From Burkholderia cenocepacia (GTDB lineage: Bacteria; Pseudomonadota; Gammaproteobacteria; Burkholderiales; Burkholderiaceae), in the NCBI RefSeq assembly GCF_900446215.1, contig NZ_UAQZ01000001.1:124001-188000 (forward strand): a DNA stretch of 64,000 nucleotides, read 5' to 3'. Below the pieces are notes generated by a model. That model saw nothing but the letters and a program-made list of their open reading frames with translations, was not told where the DNA came from and searched no databases. A program made the position numbers and the translations under genes. This document shows, in pieces, positions 1 to 8,056 of this stretch (its first letter is position 1; every line of letters begins with the position of its first letter).

Positions 1-72
1 CGTGGTGTTGATGTCGACCATCACGTCCGGCTCGCTGCTGCTCCCGCCCGAAGGCACGTTCATTCCCATCAT
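1..72 (-). CDS. exbD2: ExbD/TolR-family biopolymer transporter, second copy, N-terminal fragment
   Basis: Only the first 24 codons are in the window; the gene runs off the left edge. The start at 72 has AGGAG three bases upstream. The peptide begins MMGMNVP and reaches an INTT motif, the same cytoplasmic lead-in to the single membrane helix seen in the neighbouring ExbD at 168-590. ExbD forms the proton channel with ExbB that energises TonB. It lies 95 nt downstream of the first exbD, so it is likely the last gene of tonB-exbB-exbD1-exbD2. Two ExbD paralogues after one ExbB is a known arrangement in some beta- and gammaproteobacteria. The identification is inferred from a short N-terminus plus context. 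Confidence 0.8.
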   Translation of the reverse strand, partial: MMGMNVPSGGSSSEPDVMVDINTT

Positions 73-167
73 CTGCTCCTGTCGATCTGAGTTAGCGCTT
101 TAGTGCTTACTCAGATCCCTGCTCCACCATCAATCAGAACCGGCGCGTGTGCCGCTCCCATGCGCCG

Positions 168-590
168 CTAACCACCACGCACCGGCGGTTCCGTGATGAA
201 CGACACCTTCGCGATACCCGCCCGCTCGCACATCGTGATGACCCGGCCGATGAACTCGTAGCGCGTGTTCTGGTCGCCCCGCACGTGCACGCTCGGCTGT
301 GGCTTCTGCTGCGACACACCTTTCAGCTTCGCGAGCAACGTCGATGCGTCCACCAATTGCTCACCCCAGAAGAAATCGCCGTCGCGGTTCACCGCGATCT
401 CGACGCTCTTTGGCGTGGTCTGCAGCGGCTGCACGACCTCCTTCGGCAACTGCAGCTGGATCGTGTGCGTGACGACCGGAATCGTGATCAGGAAGATGAT
501 CAGCAACACCAGCATCACGTCGACGAGCGGCGTCGTGTTGATGTTCGCGATCACCTCGTCGCTTTCGTCCTGTCCGACGTTCATGCCCAT
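168..590 (-). CDS. exbD: ExbD/TolR-family biopolymer transport protein
   Basis: A 140-residue inner-membrane protein, the usual size for ExbD. A short cytoplasmic tail (residues 1-20, ending INTTPLVDVM) is followed by one transmembrane helix at about 22-42 (VMLVLLIIFLITIPVV), then a periplasmic domain. The helix-start Asp (PLVDVML) is the conserved proton-carrying residue of the family. It works with ExbB to convert proton-motive force into TonB movement for outer-membrane siderophore or vitamin uptake. It lies 20 nt after exbB and before a second exbD, so it is operonic. TolR is the alternative, but tonB heads the operon. Confidence 0.95.
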   Translation of the reverse strand: MGMNVGQDESDEVIANINTTPLVDVMLVLLIIFLITIPVVTHTIQLQLPKEVVQPLQTTPKSVEIAVNRDGDFFWGEQLVDASTLLAKLKGVSQQKPQPSVHVRGDQNTRYEFIGRVITMCERAGIAKVSFITEPPVRGG

Positions 591-610
591 CGCGCGCCTC
601 CGTCAGCCGG

Positions 611-1516
611 TCAGTTCACGAGCGACGCGGCGGGCGACGGCACGCGAGCGGGACGCTTGCTGCCGGCCAGCAGCACGGTATGCAGCTGGGCGCCGAAGTT
701 GCGGACCCGCTCCATCACCGACTTGTTGCGCCGGACCAGGAAGTTGTAGCCGAGTACGGCCGGCACCGCGACCGCCAGGCCGATCGCCGTCATGATGAGC
801 GCCTCGCCCACCGGGCCCGCGACCTTGTCGATCGACGCCTGGCCCGCGATCCCGATCGCCGTCAGCGCGTGATAGATCCCCCAGACCGTGCCGAACAGCC
901 CGACGAACGGCGCGGTCGAGCCGACCGTCGCGAGGAACGCGAGCCCGTCCTGCATGCGGTTCGACACGTTCGTGATCGAGCGCTCGACGGACACGTCGAT
1001 CCACGTGTTGCGGTCCACGGCTTCGAGCAGCGCCTCGTCGTGATGCTCGCCCGCCTCGATCGCCGTTTCTGCGATGAAGCGGAACGGCGACGCCTCGTCG
1101 AGCAGCTTCGCGCCCTCGGCCAGCGACGGCGCGCTCCAGAGCTGCGCGTCGGCGAGTTTCGCACGGCGGTTCGCGCGCAACTGTTCGACGAACTTCGTGA
1201 TCATGATGTACCAGCTGCCCATCGACATGATCACGAGCAGGATCAGCACGAAGCGCGCGACGAAGTCGCCGTTCTTCCAGAGCGCGCCGAGCCCATACGG
1301 ATTCTCGACCGCTTCGGTCGTGGCCGGCGCCGGCGGTGGGGCCGGCTCGGCGGCAGCGGGCGCCTGCGTCGGCGCCGCGGCCGGCGTCGACGCGTCGGAT
1401 GTCGCCGCGGTTCCGCTTGCTTGCGCGTAAGTGAGTTGCGGTGCAACGAGCCCGTCGATTGCGGCGACGGACATCAACAGGCTTGCCGCCAGCGCGGCCA
1501 GAGAACGCTTCGTCAT
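611..1516 (-). CDS. exbB: ExbB/MotA/TolQ-family proton channel protein
   Basis: About 301 residues. An N-terminal signal-like segment (MTKRSLAALAASLL) precedes an Ala/Pro-rich periplasmic linker (about 30-70), the long form of ExbB. Three membrane helices follow: about 85-107 (FVLILLVIMSMGSWYIMI), about 190-212 (GSTAPFVGLFGTVWGIYHAL) and about 235-255 (ALIMTAIGLAVAVPAVLGYNF). The GLFGTVWGI block is the MotA/TolQ/ExbB signature. It forms the pentameric channel around ExbD that powers TonB. I chose the ATG at 1516, which has GGAG six bases upstream, over an in-frame TTG at 1528. It is operonic with tonB upstream and exbD downstream. Confidence 0.95.
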   Translation of the reverse strand: MTKRSLAALAASLLMSVAAIDGLVAPQLTYAQASGTAATSDASTPAAAPTQAPAAAEPAPPPAPATTEAVENPYGLGALWKNGDFVARFVLILLVIMSMGSWYIMITKFVEQLRANRRAKLADAQLWSAPSLAEGAKLLDEASPFRFIAETAIEAGEHHDEALLEAVDRNTWIDVSVERSITNVSNRMQDGLAFLATVGSTAPFVGLFGTVWGIYHALTAIGIAGQASIDKVAGPVGEALIMTAIGLAVAVPAVLGYNFLVRRNKSVMERVRNFGAQLHTVLLAGSKRPARVPSPAASLVN

Positions 1517-1602
1517 ACCCCACTCCAATTCTTTCGTTGAACTTACTATTTAGGTTCAAGCCGGTTTTCACCGGTCCGGCTCCCGCCGGACCGCCCACTG
1601 CA

Positions 1603-2304
1603 TCAATTCAGGTTGAACGAGAACGGCACCTGCACCCGTACCGCCTGGCCTTGCGCCACGCATTTGAACCGCTTCACGGTGTTGTAGGCCGCACGATCGA
1701 GCACGGGGTCGGCCGACTGGGCCACGCGTTCGTTCGTGATGTTTCCTTCCGCATCCACGACGAACTCGATCGTCACGTCACCCGTGATGTTGTTTTCCTG
1801 CGCTTCCTTCGGGTACTGCATCGACGCGCGCATCGAGTCCGAATTCGGGCAGACGACACCCACTTCGTGACTGACCGGCTTGGCCGGCGCGGGCGGGGCG
1901 ACGACCGGCGCCTGTACGGCCGGCGCGGACGGCACCGGTGCCGACTGGTGCGTGATGGTCGCCTGCTGCGGCGGTGCCTGCACCGGCACTTCGGGCGGCG
2001 GCACGAACGGCGGCGGCGGCGGCGCGAACTTCGGCGGCGGAAGCTTGACGACCGGCATCGGCGGGGGCGGCGGCGGCTTCACCGGCTCGATGATGCGGGT
2101 TTCGATCGGATGCTGGATCACCTGCACGACTTTGGTCGCGAGGCCATTGAGCAATGCGTAGATCAGCACTGCATGCAACAGGAGGACGACTGCGATGCCG
2201 CCGAAACGGCGCACCGGATTCTGCTGCTTCTTGCCGAATTCCCGCGGACGGCCCAGCGTGGCCAGTCCGCTGTTCGAAGCAACCAGATGCTCTTCGACTT
2301 TCAT
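1603..2304 (-). CDS. tonB: TonB energy transducer
   Basis: About 233 residues with classic TonB layout: cytoplasmic N-terminus, one membrane anchor at about 33-55 (RRFGGIAVVLLLHAVLIYALL), a long proline-rich spacer (runs of PPPPPP near residues 75-110), and a C-terminal TonB domain with the YPKEAQENNITGDVTIEF block that contacts TonB boxes of outer-membrane receptors. It transmits proton-motive force from ExbBD to TonB-dependent transporters. The ATG at 2304 has GAAGG nine bases upstream; a GTG two codons earlier (2310) is possible. First gene of the operon, with a long leader upstream. Iron/Fur control would be usual, but no convincing Fur box is visible. Confidence 0.95.
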   Translation of the reverse strand: MKVEEHLVASNSGLATLGRPREFGKKQQNPVRRFGGIAVVLLLHAVLIYALLNGLATKVVQVIQHPIETRIIEPVKPPPPPPMPVVKLPPPKFAPPPPPFVPPPEVPVQAPPQQATITHQSAPVPSAPAVQAPVVAPPAPAKPVSHEVGVVCPNSDSMRASMQYPKEAQENNITGDVTIEFVVDAEGNITNERVAQSADPVLDRAAYNTVKRFKCVAQGQAVRVQVPFSFNLN

Positions 2305-2408
2305 GCCCACTATCCTTCCCCCAAGCGAATCGCCCAGTTTCGCGATGATGGCCGGCTCCGGAACCGGGTCGGTTCCGTCTCCGTCTCACCCCGAAATTTC
2401 ATTTTTAA

Positions 2409-2431
2409 TTCAATTGGCAATCCGAATTGAA
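2409..2431. promoter_or_regulatory. Inverted repeat about 105 nt upstream of tonB
   Basis: TTCAATT and AATTGAA form perfect 7-bp arms around a 9-nt spacer. The position suits an operator or upstream activator site of the tonB operon. The binding protein is unknown; it does not resemble a canonical Fur 19-mer. Confidence 0.35.
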
Positions 2432-2736
2432 AACATCGACTTCGGATACCGATTTATTCAATTTCAAGGAATCGTTTCAACCGCAACGGGATAGCCGCCC
2501 TATCCGGCGTCCATCCGCACCAGCGTGGTCAGGCAATTGCCAGTCGCGTCGACACAGGCACATTTCTCGTATGACGATTGGATCTTCGTTACACGCTGAT
2601 GTCAGCCAGGCCGTTCGTCTTGGGTGCAGAAGATAGCAAGGAAAAAATCCGGGCGTCAAACTTTATTTGATACTTGAATACAAAGTTTGGAGGCCTCACT
2701 CGAATAACGAGTTAGTAAACTTCGCCAATCATTTCC

Positions 2737-2811
2737 CATTAATTCAGTAATTTTTTTGTATGGTTATCGCACTAATTCAGTGCTTATCCAAAATAATCAC
2801 CAATTTAGTGC
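2737..2811. repeat. Three near-copies of a 14-bp AATTCAGTG-type motif
   Basis: Copies at 2737-2750 (CATTAATTCAGTAA), 2770-2783 (CACTAATTCAGTGC) and 2798-2811 (CACCAATTTAGTGC), with starts 33 and 28 bp apart, roughly three helical turns. Each is weakly palindromic around AATT. This spacing is typical of an array bound by a DNA-binding protein. Function not known. Confidence 0.4.
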
Positions 2812-3155
2812 CAGCACACCGAATCGGTGCACTCCGGAATGAGCAATGCCGGATGCGCTTCATTGTCCGATGCATGAATTGAAGCCGATTGACCGTTTTC
2901 ATGCAGGCGGGTCCTGTTCAGGCGGCATCCGTACGGTCGATCTTCGTTACTTTTAATAGGATTGCAAATCAATATATGGAAACATTCGCTAACTATTCAA
3001 TTCTCACGATGATCTGCACAACGAACGTATCATCCGGCGACGGATAAAGCTGGGGGCACGGGAGCCCGCCCCTCTTCACGCACGGGCATCGCCACCTCAC
3101 CGAGCCCGGTGGGAAAATGCCCGCGCATGCTTCATCGACACACGACCCGCATCGC

Positions 3156-3644
3156 TCAGGACAACATCATCCCCTGCATCCGGTGCGAGAAATGCGCGCG
3201 CTCGGCCGTCTCCATCAGCATCAGGAATTCGTCCTGCATCATGTGAATCAGCGCTTGATGGTCGCCGGCCTCGAAATAGACTTCCGGCTGCTGCGCGAGG
3301 TGTTCCTCGAGAAACGTCTTCATCCCGTACGCCATGCAGACCGGCGGCAGCGCGCCCATGTCGCAATCCTTGAACAATTCGCGCAACTCGACCTCCCGGG
3401 CGAGCACGAGATGGCGCCCCGTCTTCACCCAGAGATCCGACAGGCGCACGGCGTGCGTCGTCGGCAATACAGCCGCGACGTAGCCTTCGGCGTCCTCGAG
3501 AAGCACGGTTTTCGCGAGGCGATCGCCGGGAATATGCGCGGCGGCGGCCGTCTCCATGCTCGTATGACTATAGGGGTGGTACACGACTTCGTACCGCGAT
3601 GACTTCTGGCGCAGGCAATCCTGCAGGGTGGCTGAGACCGGCAT
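3156..3644 (-). CDS. YbaK/ProX-like aminoacyl-tRNA deacylase domain protein
   Basis: A 162-residue single-domain protein of the YbaK / prolyl-tRNA synthetase-associated (INS-like) superfamily, which hydrolyses mischarged aminoacyl-tRNAs in the cytoplasm. Family features visible: an N-terminal YHPYSHTSMETAAAAHIPG segment, then KTVLLEDAEGYVAAVLP containing the conserved strand lysine, and a LPPVCMAYGM segment matching the G-x-x-x-P substrate loop. The start at 3644 has GAGG six bases upstream. Which tRNA it edits cannot be told from sequence. It is monocistronic, with no plausible partner next to it. Some family members are annotated only as YbaK-domain proteins. Confidence 0.85.
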   Translation of the reverse strand: MPVSATLQDCLRQKSSRYEVVYHPYSHTSMETAAAAHIPGDRLAKTVLLEDAEGYVAAVLPTTHAVRLSDLWVKTGRHLVLAREVELRELFKDCDMGALPPVCMAYGMKTFLEEHLAQQPEVYFEAGDHQALIHMMQDEFLMLMETAERAHFSHRMQGMMLS

Positions 3645-4101
3645 GGCGCACCTCGTCTGGGCGAATCGGACGAAAAGGGCGAACGGCGTTCGCTCCCGGT
3701 TCGTTCAGCATAGGTCGCATTCCGGGCCAATGGAAATGCCCTCGTGCAGCGCCCGCCCACATGGCCCGGCTCGCTTTCAAGGCCTTCGTCCGCCCTCGCC
3801 GGCATGCGGAATCCGGCCCCGGAATACGCTTGGCCGACCCTCATTTCTGCAGGCAGATTTCAGGCAGTGCGAAGGAAAAATGCGGTCGTGCCCGCCAATT
3901 TGCCCAGGTTGAGAAACTTGACCGTTAGTTGCGTTTTAAGAAGGACATCGGGATACCGCCCGGAATGCGTCGTTCAAAAAACGAACCCGCGAATGCCCGT
4001 CGTCACAACCGGCAAACCCACGCCGCCCACGGCTTTCCCGCTGCCCTATACTGATCCCGCCGCTCACCCTCCCGCGGCAGAAACCGACTCCTGGAGCGAT
4101 C
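3645..4101. other. Intergenic region between divergent genes, nothing assigned
   Basis: About 457 bases separating the YbaK-like gene (minus) from the YciI-like gene (plus). It should contain both promoters. I see no RNA gene, clear palindrome or credible small ORF. Confidence 0.4.
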
Positions 4102-4395
4102 ATGCATTACCAGTTGATCTACGAACTCGTCGACGATTACCTGTCGCGGCGCGAACCGTTCCGCGCCCAGCATCTCGCGCTCGCGCAAGCGGCGACCGAG
4201 CGCGGCGAACTGGTGCTCGCCGGTGCGCTGGCGGACCCGGCCGACCAGGCCGTGCTCGTGTTCGAAGGCGATTCGCCGGAAGCGGCCGAATCGTTCGCGC
4301 GCGCCGATCCGTACGTGCAGAACGGCCTCGTGAAATCGTGGCGCGTGCGGCCGTGGCGCGTCGTGATCGGCAAGCACGCGCCGCGTCCGGCCTGA
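4102..4395 (+). CDS. YciI family protein
   Basis: A 97-residue protein with the YciI/dimeric alpha-beta-barrel fold: it begins MHYQLIYELVDDY, has a central ERGELVLAGALADPAD block and an SPEAAESFARADPYVQNGLV segment, where the ADPY motif is family-typical. YciI proteins are small cytosolic dimers with a conserved His/Asp pair near the active site; activities are largely undetermined. GGAG lies five bases before the ATG. Its 3' end is eight bases from the convergent end of corA. Confident family, unknown substrate. Confidence 0.85.
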   Translation: MHYQLIYELVDDYLSRREPFRAQHLALAQAATERGELVLAGALADPADQAVLVFEGDSPEAAESFARADPYVQNGLVKSWRVRPWRVVIGKHAPRPA

Positions 4396-4402
4396 AGCCG
4401 GA

Positions 4403-5380
4403 CTACAGCCACCCCGCCCGCTTGAAACGCCACCACAGCGCGAGGTCGGCGATGGCCATCACCGCGATGCAGCCGTAGAACCCGTATTTCAGGTGCAGCT
4501 CGGGCATGTTCGCGAAGTTCATCCCGTAGATGCCGGCGATCATCGTCGGTATCGCGAACAGCGCGGCGAACGAGCCAAGCCGCTTGGTCACCTCGTTCTC
4601 CGCGAGCGAAATCATCCCGAGGTTGACCTGGATCGCCGTGACGACCATCTCGCGACGCCCTTCGATCGTCTTCACGATCCGCTGCAGATGGTCGTACACG
4701 TCGCGGAAGTAAGCCGCCATCCCGCTGCAGACCTGCGGCACGCGCCCGCCGGTGAGCTTCGCGAGCGGCTCCATCAGCGGCGCCGTGTGCTGGTACAGCA
4801 GCACGAGCCGGCGCTTCAGCGAATAGAGATCCTCGATGATCGCGCGCGACGACGCCGGCGTCGCCTTCGCGAAGATGCGGTCCTCGAGTTCCTCGAGTTC
4901 CGCTCCGAGCGTTTCGAGGATCGGGAAATACCGGTCGACGACCTGGTCCATCAACGCGTAGAACACGAACGCCGAACCCTCCCGCAACAAGTGCGGCTCG
5001 CGCTCGCAACGCTTGCGCACGTCGCGGAAATCGTGCTCGGTATGGTTGCGGATCGACAGCACGTAATTCGGGCCGACGAATACGTTCAATTCGCCGACCT
5101 TGAATTCGTCGTCCTCGTCGAGTTCGACCGTGTGAAGCACCGCGAACAGCGAATCGCCGTATTCCTCGATCTTCGGCCGCTGATGGCCCTTGCGGGCATC
5201 CTCGAGCGCCAGTTCGTGCAAGCCGAACTCCTCGCCCATCAGGTCGATTTCCTCGGGCGTCGGGTCCTTCAGCGCGACCCACACGAAGCATTCGGGCTTC
5301 GACACGTAATCGCTGATGGCGTCGATGTCGATATCGGCCAGCTTGCGGCCGTCCTGGTAAGCAGCACAGTTGATCAGCAT
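4403..5380 (-). CDS. corA: CorA-type magnesium/cobalt transporter
   Basis: A 325-residue CorA family metal channel. It has an N-terminal cytosolic alpha/beta domain (about 1-260, with the long stalk helix) and two C-terminal membrane helices, about 267-287 and 298-318. The YGMNFANMPEL sequence between them holds the signature GMN selectivity motif and the MPEL loop. It mediates Mg2+ (and Co2+/Ni2+) influx as a homopentamer in the inner membrane. The start ATG at 5380 has no strong Shine-Dalgarno. It is transcribed away from the small cydX-like gene, with about 200 bp between starts. No Mg-responsive leader is obvious. Confidence 0.95.
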   Translation of the reverse strand: MLINCAAYQDGRKLADIDIDAISDYVSKPECFVWVALKDPTPEEIDLMGEEFGLHELALEDARKGHQRPKIEEYGDSLFAVLHTVELDEDDEFKVGELNVFVGPNYVLSIRNHTEHDFRDVRKRCEREPHLLREGSAFVFYALMDQVVDRYFPILETLGAELEELEDRIFAKATPASSRAIIEDLYSLKRRLVLLYQHTAPLMEPLAKLTGGRVPQVCSGMAAYFRDVYDHLQRIVKTIEGRREMVVTAIQVNLGMISLAENEVTKRLGSFAALFAIPTMIAGIYGMNFANMPELHLKYGFYGCIAVMAIADLALWWRFKRAGWL

Positions 5381-5580
5381 GGTATTCGTGACGTTGCGGT
5401 TTGCGCATCAGTTTACCGGTTTGCTGCACGAACGGCCCGGCTTGCGCGGCACGCCGATATTGGTCATGATCGGGCTGCGTGCGCCGCAGCATGCGCGTCG
5501 ACGCGCTTCCACAGGCCCGCCGGGCCTGCGTTGCGCGATGCACAACGGCCGTGCGGCCCAATCGTCAAGGAGACAGACCT

Positions 5581-5727
5581 ATGTGGTATTTCTCGTGGAT
5601 ACTCGGCATCGGCGTGGCGCTCGGCTTCGGCATCATCAACGCGATGTGGCTGGAAGCGGAAGTATTCTCGCGCGGCGACAAGCGCAGCGATACGTCGGGC
5701 CAGCGGTCGGGGAGCCGGTATTCGTGA
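5581..5727 (+). CDS. cydX: CydX/YbgT-like small membrane protein (orphan)
   Basis: A 48-residue protein starting MWYFSWILGIGVALGFGI and continuing INAMWLEAE. The MWYF-WILG start, single N-terminal membrane helix and Leu-Glu at the helix end match CydX, the small third subunit that stabilises the haem site of cytochrome bd oxidase. AAGGAG sits nine bases before the ATG. Unusually, no cydA or cydB lies nearby: corA is upstream on the other strand, and the next gene is a kinase whose GTG start overlaps this stop (GTGA at 5724-5727), implying translational coupling. The tail after residue 32 is polar and not CydX-like. It may serve a bd oxidase encoded elsewhere. Confidence 0.75.
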   Translation: MWYFSWILGIGVALGFGIINAMWLEAEVFSRGDKRSDTSGQRSGSRYS

Positions 5728-6341
5728 CGCATCTGGTGTTTTTCTGCGGTCACGCCGGCACCGGCAAGACCACGCTCGCGAAGCGGCTCATCGGGCCGCT
5801 GATGCGCGCGACCGGCGAGGCGTTCTGCCTGCTCGACAAGGACACGCTGTACGGCCGCTACAGCGCGGCCGCGATGGGCGCGCTCACGGACGATCCGAAC
5901 GATCGCGACAGCCCGCTCTATTTGAAACATCTTCGCGATCCCGAATACCAGGGGCTGCTCGACACGGCGCGCGAAAATCTCTCGCTCGGCATCGGCGCGA
6001 TCGTCGTCGGCCCGCTGTCGCGTGAAGTGCGCGACCGGCGCATCCTGGATCGCGCGTGGCTCGGCATCGCACCGGACGTCACGCTGACGGTCGTCTGGGT
6101 CCATACGTCGGAAGACGTCGCGCACCAGCGGATCGTCGCGCGCGCCAATCCGAACGATGCGTACAAGCTCGCGCACTGGGACGAATACCGGCAGCGCCGC
6201 TTCGTGCCGACCGGCCACGAATGCGACGGCATCGTGATGTTCGACAACACCGCGCCGTCGGACGCGGACGTCGACGCACTGCTGTACCGCATCGTGCCGC
6301 CGCCGCAACCGGCGACGATCGTCCCGCCGCTGCCGGCCTGA
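5724..6341 (+). CDS. AAA/P-loop kinase family protein
   Basis: About 205 residues beginning VTHLVFFCGHAGTGKTT, a Walker A (GHAGTGKTT) right at the N-terminus, followed by LIGPLMRATGEAFCLLDKDTLYG, where the LDKDT segment fits the substrate Asp region of zeta-toxin/gluconokinase-like P-loop kinases. RANPNDAYKLAHWDEYRQRRF resembles a lid. The substrate cannot be told from sequence. The GTG start overlaps the cydX-like stop by four bases and has GGGGAG upstream, so the pair should be co-translated. A hairpin follows at 6381-6410. The family is common in Burkholderia as a predicted kinase or ATPase without function. Confidence 0.8.
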   Translation: MTHLVFFCGHAGTGKTTLAKRLIGPLMRATGEAFCLLDKDTLYGRYSAAAMGALTDDPNDRDSPLYLKHLRDPEYQGLLDTARENLSLGIGAIVVGPLSREVRDRRILDRAWLGIAPDVTLTVVWVHTSEDVAHQRIVARANPNDAYKLAHWDEYRQRRFVPTGHECDGIVMFDNTAPSDADVDALLYRIVPPPQPATIVPPLPA

Positions 6342-6380
6342 TCGCGCCGCCCGGCACCCTTTCCCTTCCCGCAAAAAACA

Positions 6381-6410
6381 ACGCCGGAAGCGTTGCTGCG
6401 CTCCCGGCGT
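6381..6410 (-). terminator. Bidirectional intrinsic terminator between convergent genes
   Basis: A 12-bp stem (6381-6392 with 6399-6410, one mismatch) and a 6-nt loop. An A-run at 6373-6378 supplies a U-tract for minus-strand transcripts, so it best serves the gene at 6459-7559. It also lies 40 bp after the plus-strand kinase. Confidence 0.75.
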
Positions 6411-6458
6411 CGTACGGCCCTCGTGCCAGAGGCTGGCGGAATGGTCTGGCAACCGCGG

Positions 6459-7559
6459 TCAGGCAACCGCGTGCACGCGCTCCATCGTGCCGCCGTCGTA
6501 CAGCTTGCCGAAGCGGTTCGACAGGAACGCCTTCAGCGACACCTTCTCTTGCGGGATGAAACCGCTCTGCGGCAGCTTCTTTTCGCGGAACAGATCCAGC
6601 ACCGCGCACATCGCGCCGGCCGTCGTGATCTGGATCGCGCTCATGTGCATCCCGCACACGTCCTTCGCGAAGATCTTGCGGGTGAACACGTCCTGCACCA
6701 GCTGGCCGTCCTTCACGCCCGTCACCGTGACGAACACGAGCACGACGTCCTGCTTGGTCGACGGCACCGCGCGGCGCATGATCGACTTCAGCGTGTCGCG
6801 ATCGGTCGACAGGCGCAGGTCTTCCAGCAGGAACTGAACGAGCTCGCGGTGACCCGGGTAGCGCACCGACTTGTAGTCGAGCGTCTCGACCTTGCCCGAC
6901 AGCGTTTCGCACAGCGTGCCGAGGCCGCCCGACGTGTTGAACGCTTCGTATTCGGTGCCGTCGAGCGAGAAGTGCTCGAGGCCTTCGAGCGGCTGCACCC
7001 ACTGCTTGCGGCCGTCGCGGATCGCTTCGCACGGCTGGCAGTACTCGTTGATCAGGCCGTCGACGCTCCACGTCAGGTTGTACTTCAGCGCGTTGGTCGG
7101 ATACTCGGGCAGCGCGCCGACGCGCATCTTCACGTCGCGCACTTCGCTGAAGCCGTTCACGAGCTCGTGCGCGGCGATGCCGATGAAGCCCGGCGCGAGG
7201 CCGCACTGCGGCATGAACGCGCGGTCGGAGCCGTCGGCCAGTTCGCGGATCGCGTGGGTCGCACGCACGTCTTCGGTCAGGTCGAAGTAGTGAACGCCGG
7301 CAGCCTTCGCGGCGGCGGCCACGTTGACCGCGAGGTAGTAAGGCAGCGCGTTGACGAGCGCATCGAAGCCCTTCACTGCTTCGCGAATCGCATTCGCGTC
7401 GGCCGAATCGACCCGTTGCGTCGCGATGCCTTCGCGCGACAGCTTCGCGAGCGCATCCGCATCGCGGTCGAACGCGACGACTTCGTAGTCGCCCGTTTCG
7501 CGCAGCATGTGAGCAATGGTGTGGCCGATCAGACCTGCGCCGACAATGGCGATTTTCAT
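6459..7559 (-). CDS. Saccharopine dehydrogenase-family NAD(P)-dependent oxidoreductase
   Basis: A 366-residue protein with an N-terminal Rossmann fold (MKIAIVGAGLIGHTIAHML, GxGxxG at residues 7-12) and a C-terminal domain typical of the saccharopine dehydrogenase / lysine 6-dehydrogenase superfamily (PQCGLAPGF, residues about 130-140). These enzymes oxidise or reduce amino-acid-derived imines, often in lysine catabolism; the exact substrate is inferred only. The start at 7559 has AGGAG eight bases upstream. An Lrp/AsnC regulator gene lies about 500 bp upstream on the same strand, with a strong palindrome between, suggesting amino-acid-responsive control. Terminator at 6381-6410. Confidence 0.85.
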   Translation of the reverse strand: MKIAIVGAGLIGHTIAHMLRETGDYEVVAFDRDADALAKLSREGIATQRVDSADANAIREAVKGFDALVNALPYYLAVNVAAAAKAAGVHYFDLTEDVRATHAIRELADGSDRAFMPQCGLAPGFIGIAAHELVNGFSEVRDVKMRVGALPEYPTNALKYNLTWSVDGLINEYCQPCEAIRDGRKQWVQPLEGLEHFSLDGTEYEAFNTSGGLGTLCETLSGKVETLDYKSVRYPGHRELVQFLLEDLRLSTDRDTLKSIMRRAVPSTKQDVVLVFVTVTGVKDGQLVQDVFTRKIFAKDVCGMHMSAIQITTAGAMCAVLDLFREKKLPQSGFIPQEKVSLKAFLSNRFGKLYDGGTMERVHAVA

Positions 7560-8056
7560 GCGCTTATCTCCTGATGATGGGTTTGATGTTGGTGTACGGC
7601 GTCGAGCCATGAACACAGTTTAGGGACGCTCAAAATCAGTTCCAAGACGAAGAATGATGCGAAACGACCGATAGTTTCGACGCTATGACGACATATTTGG
7701 TCGAAACGACCAAATCATCTAAAAATCGTGTAGCGACGCGATCGCAAACCGGCCGTTGGCGGTTGCATATTGCAAGGATGAAGACGCGGACACAACGCGT
7801 GACATCGGGCGCACGAACGGCCCGTGCGTCCGATGCGGCACGTCGGTCGAAGCGGAATACGAACGGAGATTCGGGAGAGACGCGCGCGATGCGCGAAGGG
7901 TCGACCACGGTCGCCCGTGCCGATCATGAAGTACAGCAAAGGCCAATACGCATGCGAGCGGACGGGTACCCGACGTCAAGCCGCGCATCCGTGACGCAAC
8001 GCGCCCCGCGCGATGCAGGGACTTGCGCCGTCATGCGCGGCGACGCGCGCAACAGG
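7560..8056. other. Intergenic region between the Lrp gene and the saccharopine-dehydrogenase-like gene
   Basis: About 500 bases without a credible gene. The part near 7620-7730 is AT-richer and holds a perfect inverted repeat (7695-7715) and a related repeat (GAAACGACCGATAGTTTC, 7661-7678). The rest is normal-GC sequence with open frames that look like chance. Confidence 0.5.
7695..7715. promoter_or_regulatory. Perfect palindrome, candidate Lrp/AsnC-type operator
   Basis: ATTTGGTCG and CGACCAAAT are perfect 9-bp arms around AAA. The site is 136 bp upstream of the oxidoreductase ATG (7559), on the promoter side. Lrp/AsnC regulators bind about 15-bp inverted repeats with an A/T centre, which this resembles. 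Assignment to the neighbouring regulator is inference. Confidence 0.6.

Larger units (their letters stand above)
2305..3155. other. Long AT-rich intergenic region upstream of tonB
   Basis: About 850 bases with no credible coding frame, clearly more AT-rich than the flanks between about 2390 and 3010. It carries the tonB promoter side and the 3' side of the YbaK-like gene. Visible structure: an inverted repeat at 2409-2431, another at 2657-2689 (CAAACTTT ... AAAGTTTG, 17-nt spacer), and three near-copies of a 14-bp motif at 2737, 2770 and 2798. It could hold an sRNA or complex regulatory sites; nothing is assigned. Confidence 0.6.

Noticed and set aside
2311..3000. A Fur box upstream of tonB
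   Set aside because: Several AT-rich segments resemble parts of the 19-bp consensus, but none matched well enough to report.
5455..5475. An Anr/FNR box upstream of the cydX-like gene (TTGGTCATGATCGG)
   Set aside because: Only about 7 of 10 consensus positions match and the spacing to a promoter is unclear.
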